A stretch of 64,000 nucleotides of DNA from Cardiobacteriaceae bacterium TAE3-ERU3 (GTDB lineage: Bacteria > Pseudomonadota > Gammaproteobacteria > Cardiobacteriales > Cardiobacteriaceae), in the NCBI GenBank assembly GCA_019218315.1, contig JAHUUI010000002.1:434001-498000 (forward strand), given 5' to 3'. Made by a program: the position numbers and the translations under genes. Of the stretch, positions 8,930 through 16,371 are shown in pieces (position 1 is the stretch's first letter; each line of letters begins with the position of its first letter). The notes beneath the pieces were generated by a model that ran no database searches, was not told the origin of the DNA, and saw only the letters and a list, made by a program, of their open reading frames with translations.

Positions 8930-11827
8930 TCATTTAATCCTCTTAATTGCTTCGTTCAGCTTGCCGCCCGGGCGCATTTCTCGCTGTAATTCATCCGAGA
9001 CAATCATTTTGACCGCCGTTGCTACCTGCTGCGCGCCGTCTGCGTCTGATTCACTGCTACCGTCGGCATTGATGATAGTGGTTTGATTGATGATGACCTG
9101 CTGACCCCCGTTGCCGTCGAATTTAACGCCCAGCTTGCCATCTCGACCTCGTGACAGTGGCATGATCGCTTCTGCGCCTGCTTCACCCATGACGCCTTTG
9201 CGACCGCCGGACATGCCGAACAATGTTGGCTGGTCAACTATGCCGCCATTTGCAAAAAACTCTACGCCGTTACTAAATGCGCCACCGTTGGCAAACGTTG
9301 GCATTGTGCTCATACCAGCATAACCGGAAGCACCAGCACTAATACCGGCAAAGCTACCTGCAGCACTGCCCCCAAAGCTGCCTAAAAGACCAGCAGCAGC
9401 TTTCATTACAGCTATCTTGGCAAACATGCGGGCAAAGTCCTCAAGAATGGATATTGTCATGCTGCGAACATCCATTTTGCCTTTCGTTGCAAAATCACCG
9501 AAAGCATCACCCACGGTATTTAGTGCGCGTACAGTGCCGCTTTCCATCAGTTTATTCAGCGACCCAAACTGCTCATAAGCCTGCCTGACACCTGATTCAA
9601 CGCCACCCAACCAATCTGCATTAATAGCGGCTTCACGCGCAGCCCGTTGTCGCTCAAGTTCATCTCGCAAACCAGCCAGCGCATCAATCTCCGCTTCAAT
9701 CGCTGCTTTCCCCTCTTCTGATGCACCAGCCATTCTGCGTTGTGCATCGAGGTTTAACTCGCGGATGAAGCGCAGGCGGTCAATCTCTTCTGCTGTTTTG
9801 CCGATTAGCTCAATCTCAAAGCGCATGTCATCCAAGCGCTGCTTATGCTCTGTAGCGAATTCCATAACCGCTTTCTTTTCAGCCAATCTATCGAGCACCC
9901 CGGCTTGCTCAAGCAAGGCATTAGTCTGCTCTTGGGTGTAGTTCTTGTACTTCTCAGCATTAGCAGCCATCTCAATCTGCAAGTCAGTGACTTGATGGAA
10001 AGCAGATACAAGACCGTTGTTCATCTGCATTTGCTCGATAGTATCACTTAGCTGCATTGCCTCCTGAACCATTGAAGATAGTTGACGGTGAAAGTCTTGC
10101 AGTGCTCTTTCTGCTGCACTCTTGCCAGTTTTGCTTCTCCCACCAATATCCTCAATTAGATCACCATGATTATTACTACGTCCTCCAGTAGCTTCTTTTT
10201 TGGCTTTTTTCAGCTGCTCTTGCTCTTCTTTCAAACGGCGTACAGCAGCAGCCATACCTTCGCTTGACTGTAGCAGGAAGGCATCCTCCATGACTTTATC
10301 GAATGACACATCATTAAAGGGTTTAAAAGCGTCTTCAACACGTGTACCCGTTGAAATATTGACCGGACCTATCCCCCCATCCGGCAGCATCCAATCAGGT
10401 AGCTGATTAAGTCCATTTATGATTCCATCTAAAAACCCTTTGACGCTTTCAAGAATGGATACTTTGATGTTGTTCCATACATTCCCAACAGACTTGCCAA
10501 AACCCTCGATAAGGCTAAACATGTAGCTGTAGGTTGTTCTTGTAACTGCGGCCAGCATATCAAATACAGTTGCAGCTGTTTCTATAACACCCCAAAAGCC
10601 TCCCCCTGTACTCTCGAAGAAATCACTAAAGCTACTTCCTGAATTAGAAGCACTGCTTTGAGCATTCTTTTCAATGTTGGAGAATACTGTTTTGGCCGTA
10701 CTCCACAGTTCATTGAACACCATCGCTGCGTCGTACCAAACAGCAGCAAAGCCAGCAGCTACACTCGATGCAATGCTTCCAAGTAGGTAGAGCGCATCAC
10801 CTGTTTCACCAAGATAGGCAATCAGCGTAGCTACAGAAACCAGCACAAGACCAAATGGATTAGTGCGCATGACATTGGTGAGTGTGGCGAATGCACCTGA
10901 TAACAGGCCAACTGCACCTGTTGCCCCTCCTATTGTCCCTATCATGCCAGTGAGCCAGCCAATGGCTGCAGCGCCTGAAACAAAGGCAATATCCTTGAGG
11001 TGATTGCCTAACCATACAATGGAAATTGATAATGAATCAGTGAACCCAGTCGCTTTATCCAGCTCGCCAACAAGCACCGTGAGATTATTAAATAGCACCT
11101 GCATGGCTTCACCGAACGAAGGTGGTATTTTACTGGCCATTTCTGCAAGTTCAGCAGCACTACCGTGAATAGCTTTGTAAATGGTCTGAGTAGTAAGTTT
11201 GCCTTCACTGGCCAGAACCCTTAACTGATGAGTAGTTAGCCCTAAGCTTTTGGCTAATTGTTCCATCAGTATTGGCGCAGTTTCCATGAGTGAACGGAAT
11301 TCATCCCCTTGTAAACGCCCTGATGCCAGTGCCTGTGATAACTGCATCATTGCCGCGGCCTGCTCAGATGTAGATGCACGACCAATACGCATCGCATTTG
11401 CTACTGATTCAGTAAATTTGAGGACTTCTTCGGCCGACTTCCCATAATGGCTCATAGCACGACTGGTACGGGTATATAAGCTGGTCATACTGTCAAAGCT
11501 TGAATATGTACGGTTAGCTACCTGCATTACGTCATTCATGATTTTGCGGTAGTCATCCGTAGCTTTCGTGACAAGCTTTATCTGCGCTTCTGCCTGCTTC
11601 ATCGTATCGGCCATGCGCAAGATTTCATTTGCAATATAGCTACCAGCAACCAATTTCATTATATTTGCCAGCCTTCGCAACTGCTCACTGACCTGTACCG
11701 ATTCGCGCCCTAGCCGATTAACATTGTGTTCAGCTCTGTTACTCGCCTCACTCATTCGGTTAAGGTTGCGAGCGGCCACTTCGCTACCGGTGCTATCAAC
11801 CAACATTCTCAGCGTAGCCGTTTCCAT
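8930..11827 (-). CDS. Tape measure protein
   Basis: At 965 residues this sets tail length. It has the tape-measure N-terminal domain (about residues 70-220, with SRAMSHYGKSAEEV and ASGRLQGDEFRSLMETAPIL). Hydrophobic helices follow at about 270-360, then a long coiled-coil middle and the C-terminal lambda-H-like block (ILEDFARMFAKIAVMKAA, then MGEAGAEAIMPLSRG). It is normally preceded by the tail chaperone gene pair. Here that pair lies about 9.7 kb upstream with a moron block in between. Confidence 0.93.
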   Translation of the reverse strand: METATLRMLVDSTGSEVAARNLNRMSEASNRAEHNVNRLGRESVQVSEQLRRLANIMKLVAGSYIANEILRMADTMKQAEAQIKLVTKATDDYRKIMNDVMQVANRTYSSFDSMTSLYTRTSRAMSHYGKSAEEVLKFTESVANAMRIGRASTSEQAAAMMQLSQALASGRLQGDEFRSLMETAPILMEQLAKSLGLTTHQLRVLASEGKLTTQTIYKAIHGSAAELAEMASKIPPSFGEAMQVLFNNLTVLVGELDKATGFTDSLSISIVWLGNHLKDIAFVSGAAAIGWLTGMIGTIGGATGAVGLLSGAFATLTNVMRTNPFGLVLVSVATLIAYLGETGDALYLLGSIASSVAAGFAAVWYDAAMVFNELWSTAKTVFSNIEKNAQSSASNSGSSFSDFFESTGGGFWGVIETAATVFDMLAAVTRTTYSYMFSLIEGFGKSVGNVWNNIKVSILESVKGFLDGIINGLNQLPDWMLPDGGIGPVNISTGTRVEDAFKPFNDVSFDKVMEDAFLLQSSEGMAAAVRRLKEEQEQLKKAKKEATGGRSNNHGDLIEDIGGRSKTGKSAAERALQDFHRQLSSMVQEAMQLSDTIEQMQMNNGLVSAFHQVTDLQIEMAANAEKYKNYTQEQTNALLEQAGVLDRLAEKKAVMEFATEHKQRLDDMRFEIELIGKTAEEIDRLRFIRELNLDAQRRMAGASEEGKAAIEAEIDALAGLRDELERQRAAREAAINADWLGGVESGVRQAYEQFGSLNKLMESGTVRALNTVGDAFGDFATKGKMDVRSMTISILEDFARMFAKIAVMKAAAGLLGSFGGSAAGSFAGISAGASGYAGMSTMPTFANGGAFSNGVEFFANGGIVDQPTLFGMSGGRKGVMGEAGAEAIMPLSRGRDGKLGVKFDGNGGQQVIINQTTIINADGSSESDADGAQQVATAVKMIVSDELQREMRPGGKLNEAIKRIK

Positions 11828-11849
11828 TTTCTCTCCTTAATTTAAGGCA

Positions 11850-11898
11850 TAAAAAAACCCGCATATAGCGGGCAATAAAAAACCGCCCGAAGGCGGCT
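11850..11898 (-). terminator. Tandem terminators ahead of the tape measure gene
   Basis: There are two hairpins: CCCGC/GCGGG with a T-run, and CCGCC/GGCGG with a T-run, both read on the minus strand. The first is almost identical to one at 26372-26394. They end the lipoprotein transcript just upstream of the tape measure start. Confidence 0.7.
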
Positions 11899-11925
11899 TA
11901 ATTACAACTTTGAAAACCAACACAA

Positions 11926-12924
11926 TTAGTTTAAAAGTTGGTCAATTAGCTTTTTACCTAAATCGCTTTCCAATAACTCTTTATTCATATCATCAACTAA
12001 TTTCTTCGGGTCCTGAACATTAAGATCATCTGTTGGTTGGATAATTTTCTTTGCCCCATACACAGCATGGACTTTCTTATCAGAATCCAAATATTGGCCT
12101 GTTAGCTCACTAGCATTATCACCCGCGAATATGCCTTGAATTTCTTTATTTCCATCTACACCAGCGAATACACTACCAATGATTTTAGCATCGAGGGAAG
12201 CATTAAATTTACCGGGAATATCTATATTGAACCCTAGTGTTTTATCCCCAAAATCTGCATCCGCTTTTACAGCACCTATCATAGGCGCTTTAGAATAATC
12301 CGAACCCATGGCAACAATTGTCTGTCCAACATAAGATGCTTTACCAGCAGTAGGCATCATATTTTCTGGAGTAGTACTGCCTCGGAAGAAGCTTCCTACA
12401 ATCTGGTTCGGGCTTGTATTTAGTGCATGCGCAAATTGAACTGATTTATAGCTATCATCGCTTACCATGAAGTAGCGATATGATGCATCAGCGGCATTAT
12501 AATTCTCGACGATATTGATGCCTGAATTACCATTTCCAATTGGAACAATAATTGGGCCTAATGAGGTCCCGACATGCATTTTGCCTATATCATTAATTTT
12601 CTCGTAGCGTAAATCTTCTACTTTGCCGCTTTGCAGACTTGCCAAAGGTATTCCTGCCAAAATTCCTTTCATCTGATTTTGTGATGATACTTGAATATCC
12701 TTTGATGTACTTTTTGCTAGTTCAATATCTTTTGGTGTCAGTCCAAATTCATGCTCCGTAGGTCCGGCGGGCTTGACTGGATCAGCTGGCTTGACTGGAT
12801 CAGCTGGCTTGACAGTAGCGGGCTTGGTTTGACCCGCTGTTACCTGATTGCCACCACTACTACCGCCACATGCGCTTACGCCCATAATTATGAACGCTGA
12901 AAGAATCGCTTGTTTAATCTGCAT
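11926..12924 (-). CDS. Slam-dependent-type surface lipoprotein (TbpB-like barrel)
   Basis: The 332-residue lipoprotein has a signal peptide with lipobox SAC (Cys19), followed by Gly/Ser residues. A Pro/Lys/Ala linker of three KPADPVKPA-type repeats (about 36-54) leads to a beta-rich body. The C-terminal half has the hallmark of TbpB/factor-H-binding-type barrels: KASYVGQTIV, then IIGSVFAGVDG and ELTGQYLDSDKKVHAVYGAKK. Such lipoproteins are exported to the cell surface by Slam translocons and often bind host proteins or metals. In a prophage it is a lysogenic-conversion candidate. The ligand cannot be inferred. Confidence 0.75.
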   Translation of the reverse strand: MQIKQAILSAFIIMGVSACGGSSGGNQVTAGQTKPATVKPADPVKPADPVKPAGPTEHEFGLTPKDIELAKSTSKDIQVSSQNQMKGILAGIPLASLQSGKVEDLRYEKINDIGKMHVGTSLGPIIVPIGNGNSGINIVENYNAADASYRYFMVSDDSYKSVQFAHALNTSPNQIVGSFFRGSTTPENMMPTAGKASYVGQTIVAMGSDYSKAPMIGAVKADADFGDKTLGFNIDIPGKFNASLDAKIIGSVFAGVDGNKEIQGIFAGDNASELTGQYLDSDKKVHAVYGAKKIIQPTDDLNVQDPKKLVDDMNKELLESDLGKKLIDQLLN

Positions 12925-12988
12925 TATATACTCCGTTGAGTTCGCTATTAAATTCGGTTAATGCTAGTCCAGTTCCTCAGTAAAGTCC

Positions 12989-13028
12989 ACAAAAAAGCCC
13001 CGACTTTCGTCGAGGCTTGGTTAAAATC
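12989..13028 (-). terminator. Antirepressor-module terminator, copy 1
   Basis: A hairpin (GCCTCGAC / GTCGGGGC) with a T-run on the minus strand ends the Rha antirepressor operon. The 40 bases are identical to 15045-15084 downstream of the second antirepressor. A diverged relative follows the third antirepressor at 32158. Confidence 0.8.
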
Positions 13029-13039
13029 CTGTTGTTACT

Positions 13040-13294
13040 TCACGCTACGAGTGGCTTAAGTTTCTCTCTCAGTGCTTTATAGTCATCATCAAGTGATGGG
13101 AAAACCACGCTATAGCCGTCTGCACCATGTTCGACAGCGGCTTTATACGCTTTTTCATCAGCTGTACTTGCATCGTAGTACTCACCGACCAAGCGCTTCA
13201 CAAAGCAGCTAGCACCAGCTTCCAGCGCCTCCGGTGTTGGTGGCACTGGAAGGAAAACCACGGCTAGATATGGGAGGGTGTCGATGATATTCAT
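13040..13294 (-). CDS. Small protein coupled to the Rha antirepressor
   Basis: An 84-residue protein of unknown function. Its ATG at 13294 overlaps the antirepressor stop (ATGA) and has a GAGGAGG ribosome site, so the two are co-translated. The N-terminus is hydrophobic (about residues 5-20, YLAVVFLPVPPTPEAL), the rest is mixed and acidic. In immI-like operons small accessory genes often ride with the antirepressor. No family is recognised. Confidence 0.5.
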   Translation of the reverse strand: MNIIDTLPYLAVVFLPVPPTPEALEAGASCFVKRLVGEYYDASTADEKAYKAAVEHGADGYSVVFPSLDDDYKALREKLKPLVA

Positions 13295-14040
13295 ACTGGC
13301 GCCTCCTCGGTTGCAAACTTGTTCTGGAAGTATTGCAATCCTTTGGCTGTAACCATGCACTGCTGAGTTACTTTTTCTGTTCCGTCGGGTCTCGCAATTG
13401 TTGTCGATTTGACATCCAGTAAACCTTTTTGGGTAGCAGACGAATACGGCAACCAAACACCAGCACTAGGTGAGCGATAAATATATCCGTGTTCATGAAG
13501 CAGCAAATTAAACCTTTTAGGGGGCAATCCAGCCTGCTTAGCCGCATCACGAAGGCAGAACCAACCATCAGCGCGAGCATGGCGCTCGGCGAACTGAACT
13601 TTTGGTTTATCAAGCTCTATTTGAGCCGCCAACTTCTGTTTTTCTTCCTCGGCATCAAGCGCTATCCTAAGAATCTCACTACGAGACATCTGTGCTGGAT
13701 CGAAACGATGACGAAGTTGTTCACGTGCTTCAAAAAATGCCTTAACCAATGACATTTTGAATTTACGAACTATCTCGGTATTCTTCAGATAGGTAATAAG
13801 TAAAGTTGATTGCGGCTCATTCAGAATCGCGTATTCTGTTGGACGCCCTCCGGACTTCCGCGTTTCAAACGCCAAAGTTCCAAAAAGCTGTAAATCCTCT
13901 AAATATTTCCGTGTGAGTTCCATCACATTTTTATGTTGAACCTCTGTACCTTCAGCAATTGCCAACGAGGTTGTAGTAGGCTCATCATTAACAATGCTGA
14001 TTAATGGAATATTCACCGTAAGTTTGCTATCATCTTTCAT
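13291..14040 (-). CDS. Rha-family antirepressor (immI-like module A)
   Basis: The 249-residue protein has an N-terminal phage regulatory Rha domain (SLAIAEGTEVQHKNVMELTRKY, then FETRKSGGRPTEYAILNE). A helical linker follows, then a C-terminal KilAC/ANT-type domain (FCLRDAAKQAGLPPKRF). Such proteins bind and disable phage repressors. I choose ATG 14040 (AAGGAA site). An in-frame ATG at 14130 with AAGGAGG is an alternative that would read through the intergenic hairpin. A predicted opposite-strand RNA begins at the start codon of the 14040 choice, as for the antirepressor at 16010. Confidence 0.8.
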   Translation of the reverse strand: MKDDSKLTVNIPLISIVNDEPTTTSLAIAEGTEVQHKNVMELTRKYLEDLQLFGTLAFETRKSGGRPTEYAILNEPQSTLLITYLKNTEIVRKFKMSLVKAFFEAREQLRHRFDPAQMSRSEILRIALDAEEEKQKLAAQIELDKPKVQFAERHARADGWFCLRDAAKQAGLPPKRFNLLLHEHGYIYRSPSAGVWLPYSSATQKGLLDVKSTTIARPDGTEKVTQQCMVTAKGLQYFQNKFATEEAPV

Positions 14041-14105
14041 GTTAGTTCCTTTGCTATATGGTTCTAATGAGGCTGCGGCAAGTTTGGCGACTCCGCGGCC
14101 TTTTT
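14040..14105 (+). ncRNA. Predicted Sar-like antisense RNA A
   Basis: An extended -10 element TGC-TATCAT lies at 14025-14033, ending 7 bases before the antirepressor start codon complement. A plus-strand terminator (GGCTGCGG / CCGCGGCC, then TTTTT) lies at 14071-14105. The implied RNA of about 66 nt covers the antirepressor start codon and AAGGAA site in antisense. P22 Sar RNA, of similar length, controls ant from the same position. The geometry is identical to antisense RNA B. No -35 is evident and expression is unproven. Confidence 0.55.
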
Positions 14106-14110
14106 CGTTT

Positions 14111-14281
14111 CTATGCGATTGCTTTCCCATTATCAGCCTCCTTTTCGGCTTCGGCAAACTCTCTAAGCATCTTATTTATATAGTAAGACATGGACTTCCC
14201 GTTCTTTGCTGAATGAATTTTCAAAAAAACTTTCAAATCTTTGTCGATCAAGAATGATGAGTTAACCTGTTTTTGTTCCAT
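14111..14281 (-). CDS. Ribbon-helix-helix (Arc/Mnt-type) regulator, module A
   Basis: The 56-residue protein starts MEQKQVNSSFLIDKDLKVF and continues with a helix KSMSYYINKMLREFAEAE. This is the strand-helix-helix pattern of Arc/Mnt repressors. The ATG has a GGAG site at 6 bases. It is the first gene of the antirepressor operon and is transcribed divergently from the repressor at 14394, the same arrangement as the pair at 16081/16372. Its probable role is to repress its own operon and thus antirepressor synthesis, like Arc and Mnt in P22. Confidence 0.75.
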   Translation of the reverse strand: MEQKQVNSSFLIDKDLKVFLKIHSAKNGKSMSYYINKMLREFAEAEKEADNGKAIA

Positions 14282-14393
14282 AGTAGGCTCCGTGTGGTAG
14301 AATTTTTAAAACAAAGTCTATTAACTACTAGATTTTGTACTACAAGTATTACAAATATTATTTTATATGTAAATAGTCTTTACAGGAATTTTT
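14282..14393. promoter_or_regulatory. Divergent operator-promoter region, module A
   Basis: An AT-rich intergenic region between divergent regulators contains a short palindrome TTGTA-C-TACAA at 14335-14345 and a further TACAA copy at 14350-14354. TACAA repeats also occur in the module B operator. It is the likely binding site for the repressor, the ribbon-helix-helix protein or both. Confidence 0.45.
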
Positions 14394-15029
14394 ATGAGCC
14401 TCAACGATACACGCCCCCATGAGAGCCTAGGTCAACGTATAAAACAGCGCCGACTTGAATTAAATATGTCGCTTCGTGATCTTTCTGAAAAGGTCGGCAT
14501 GTCGCACACCGCACTAAATACTATTGAAAAAGACAAAGTTGAAAACTCTCGCTACATAATCGAAATAGCAGATGCCCTTGGCGTTACACAGCAATGGCTT
14601 CTTACTGGCAGCGGGATGAAAGAGAAACAATTTTTTTCTTTCGCCCCACTAATCACGATGGAACAAGCAGCATCGTTTACAAGCATTAATGACCTAGACC
14701 TAGATGAAAATACACGCTGGTTCCCTACAGTCTATGACTACAAAGACCAATGTTTTGCGCTGGTTTCTGAAGGAACAAGCATGGAAAATCCTGCCGACCC
14801 CCACCATATACCGAGTGGTAGCTACGTAATATTTAACGCCGCTAACAAAAACCCTGATTCAGGCCAACTGGTTTTAGCTAAGCTCGATAAGCTCGATGAG
14901 GCAACTTTCAAGAAACTTGTTATCGAAGGTACAAACAGATACCTAGAGCCGCTCAACCCACGCTATCCGATAATCACAGATGACTTTACGATAATAGCCA
15001 CTGCTGTATCGCTTATTGGCATGCTATAG
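14394..15029 (+). CDS. S24-type repressor without an obvious cleavage site, module A
   Basis: The 211-residue protein has an XRE helix-turn-helix at about residues 12-70 (LGQRIKQRRLELNMSLRDL) and a LexA/CI-type C-terminal domain with the serine in EGTSMENPADP and a lysine in the LAKLDKLDEATF region. The usual Ala-Gly or Cys-Gly autocleavage dipeptide is not visible in the linker; the matching region reads ITMEQAASF. It may therefore resist RecA-driven cleavage and depend on the antirepressor for inactivation. It is divergent from the ribbon-helix-helix gene. The C-terminal third is very similar to the main repressor at 40065. Confidence 0.85.
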   Translation: MSLNDTRPHESLGQRIKQRRLELNMSLRDLSEKVGMSHTALNTIEKDKVENSRYIIEIADALGVTQQWLLTGSGMKEKQFFSFAPLITMEQAASFTSINDLDLDENTRWFPTVYDYKDQCFALVSEGTSMENPADPHHIPSGSYVIFNAANKNPDSGQLVLAKLDKLDEATFKKLVIEGTNRYLEPLNPRYPIITDDFTIIATAVSLIGML

Positions 15030-15044
15030 GGGGCTTTGTTACTT

Positions 15045-15084
15045 ACAAAAAAGCCCCGACTTTCGTCGAGGCTTGGTTAAAATC
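15045..15084 (-). terminator. Antirepressor-module terminator, copy 2
   Basis: Identical over 40 bases to 12989-13028. Read on the minus strand it ends the P22-type antirepressor transcript. Confidence 0.8.
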
Positions 15085-15092
15085 TGTTGTCT

Positions 15093-16010
15093 TTACCGAG
15101 AGGCAAACCATTCAGCTGCTTTCTCTCGCCCTTCTCTACGCTCTTCGTCGTTATGGCACAGTTTGAACTGCGCTTCTGATAGTGCGGTGTAAACGCGAGC
15201 GCCATTGTGCGTTGCTGTTCCGAGTAGCCTCATAATCCGCTCAGCCATGATGGACATATCAGCGGCCATATCCCAAGCCTTGCGTATTTGTCCGCTTTGT
15301 TCCTTGTACTGCGCAAATCCACTGTCTAGCAGGTAAATGCCGTTAACTCGCAACTCTCTCGCTTTCTCAGCAGTGTATTGGTTCTCTTGGCGTGGTAAAA
15401 GTTCACCATGTAATGCCTCTACAGAATGGCGGCTGATGATTGAAAGTGCCTCAGCATATTCTGACTGTGGAATATCTCGATACTTAACTCCAAAATGTGC
15501 TTTAAGCTTCGACCAGCCCTGTACCATAAATTTACCCTGTGACGCCTTTGGCAACTTTTCAGCAGTTTCTCGAAGCATGTCACGTAGTGCATCACCTTGT
15601 TCAAGTGTCAGGGTGTCACTTGGATTCACGCTGTACTCAAACCGAGGGTTTGTTGCTTGTCCTTTGTGCCAGTAGTTATACAGTGCTTGGTAACATTCGC
15701 GCTTATACATAATCAGGGTTTCGCGAATTTCAGCTTTAACACGTTTTACGTCAATGCCAAATAACCAGCCATTCAAGTATTCGATTGGTAAGCAAAGCAT
15801 TTTTTGCTCACCTCCGCCAGAAGGTATTGCCATGATGGCAATACCTTCGCTCAATACCTCATCACGCTTGATACGGCGAAATTGAGCGTCCCACTGTAGC
15901 CCTATATTGTCACAAATTGGCTTCATAGCGGTGTAATGAGTGCCATCTTGTTCAATGGTTAAAAGTGGTTGACCGTGGAAATCTACGGTTTGGATGCTAT
16001 AATTAGTCAT
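15093..16010 (-). CDS. P22-type antirepressor (immI-like module B)
   Basis: The 305-residue protein has the P22 antirepressor N-terminal domain: VDFHGQPLLTIEQDG, MKPICDNIGLQWDAQFRRIK, then LPIEYLNGWLFGIDVKRVK. A helical C-terminal half follows. Proteins of this family bind CI-like repressors and block operator binding, triggering induction without cleavage. The ATG at 16010 has an AAGGAA site. An extended -10 promoter on the opposite strand lies within codons 3-5, and a plus-strand terminator lies between this gene and the upstream ribbon-helix-helix gene, predicting an antisense RNA over the ribosome site. Confidence 0.88.
   Translation of the reverse strand: MTNYSIQTVDFHGQPLLTIEQDGTHYTAMKPICDNIGLQWDAQFRRIKRDEVLSEGIAIMAIPSGGGEQKMLCLPIEYLNGWLFGIDVKRVKAEIRETLIMYKRECYQALYNYWHKGQATNPRFEYSVNPSDTLTLEQGDALRDMLRETAEKLPKASQGKFMVQGWSKLKAHFGVKYRDIPQSEYAEALSIISRHSVEALHGELLPRQENQYTAEKARELRVNGIYLLDSGFAQYKEQSGQIRKAWDMAADMSIMAERIMRLLGTATHNGARVYTALSEAQFKLCHNDEERREGREKAAEWFASR
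15995..16003 (+). promoter_or_regulatory. Extended -10 promoter for antisense RNA B
   Basis: TGC-TATAAT is a consensus extended -10 element on the strand opposite the antirepressor. It is placed so that transcription would start at about 16010, on the antirepressor start codon. A TTGACC lies upstream, but at 23 bases the spacing is too long for a standard -35. Confidence 0.6.
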
Positions 16011-16079
16011 AACGATTCCTTATTTTAGAGTTGGGATTGTTAAAGGTCACAGGGTCGCCAAACTGCTGTGGCCTTTTTT
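16010..16079 (+). ncRNA. Predicted Sar-like antisense RNA B
   Basis: From the promoter at 15995-16003 to the terminator at 16042-16079 (arms AAAGGTCACAG and CTGTGGCCTTT, then six T) the RNA would be about 70 nt. P22 Sar is about 69 nt, and its terminator also lies in the gap between arc and ant. It would be fully complementary to the antirepressor ribosome site and start codon. The loop contains GTCGCCAAACT, the exact complement of the loop of RNA A. The prediction rests on sequence only. Confidence 0.65.
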
Positions 16080-16080
16080 G

Positions 16081-16251
16081 TTACTGGGTGATTGGATTCT
16101 TGTCACTCGCTTCCTCCTGATTAATAAATGCTTCAATGGCCTTACGGACGACGTAAGTAAGCGGTCGGTCGTGCTTTTCGCTGTACTCGACTAACCAATT
16201 CTTTACTTCCGATGGCATTGTCACTAGGATTCGATCATTAAGGTGTCGCAT
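16081..16251 (-). CDS. Ribbon-helix-helix (Arc/Mnt-type) regulator, module B
   Basis: The 56-residue protein starts MRHLNDRILVTMPSEVKNWL and continues RPLTYVVRKAIEAFI, the typical beta-strand plus two helices of ribbon-helix-helix repressors. A strong AAAGGAGT ribosome site precedes ATG 16251. It is the same length as the module A protein but diverged in sequence. It lies upstream of the P22-type antirepressor and divergent from the repressor at 16372, so it is the likely Mnt/Arc equivalent. Confidence 0.75.
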   Translation of the reverse strand: MRHLNDRILVTMPSEVKNWLVEYSEKHDRPLTYVVRKAIEAFINQEEASDKNPITQ

Positions 16252-16311
16252 AATGTTACTCCTTTGGTTATTCCGACTTGCTCTTTATGAGCAGGTTTAT
16301 TAAAACAGTTC

Positions 16312-16348
16312 TTACAACGTATTACAACGTTTAACATCGTTGTATAAT
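16312..16348. promoter_or_regulatory. Divergent operator region, module B
   Basis: It contains a 10-base direct repeat (TTACAACGTA, then TTACAACGTT) at 16312-16331 and an inverted repeat ACAACG-N8-CGTTGT at 16324-16343. A consensus -10 (TATAAT, 16343-16348) lies on the plus strand for the repressor. The overlapping repeats suggest autoregulation by the repressor and/or the ribbon-helix-helix protein. Confidence 0.6.
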
Positions 16349-16371
16349 ACAACTTATTGAATATAAACAAT

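Noticed and set aside
15971-16003. TTGACC as -35 for the antisense RNA B promoter
   Set aside because: The spacer to TATAAT is 23 bases, too long. The extended -10 is the better explanation.
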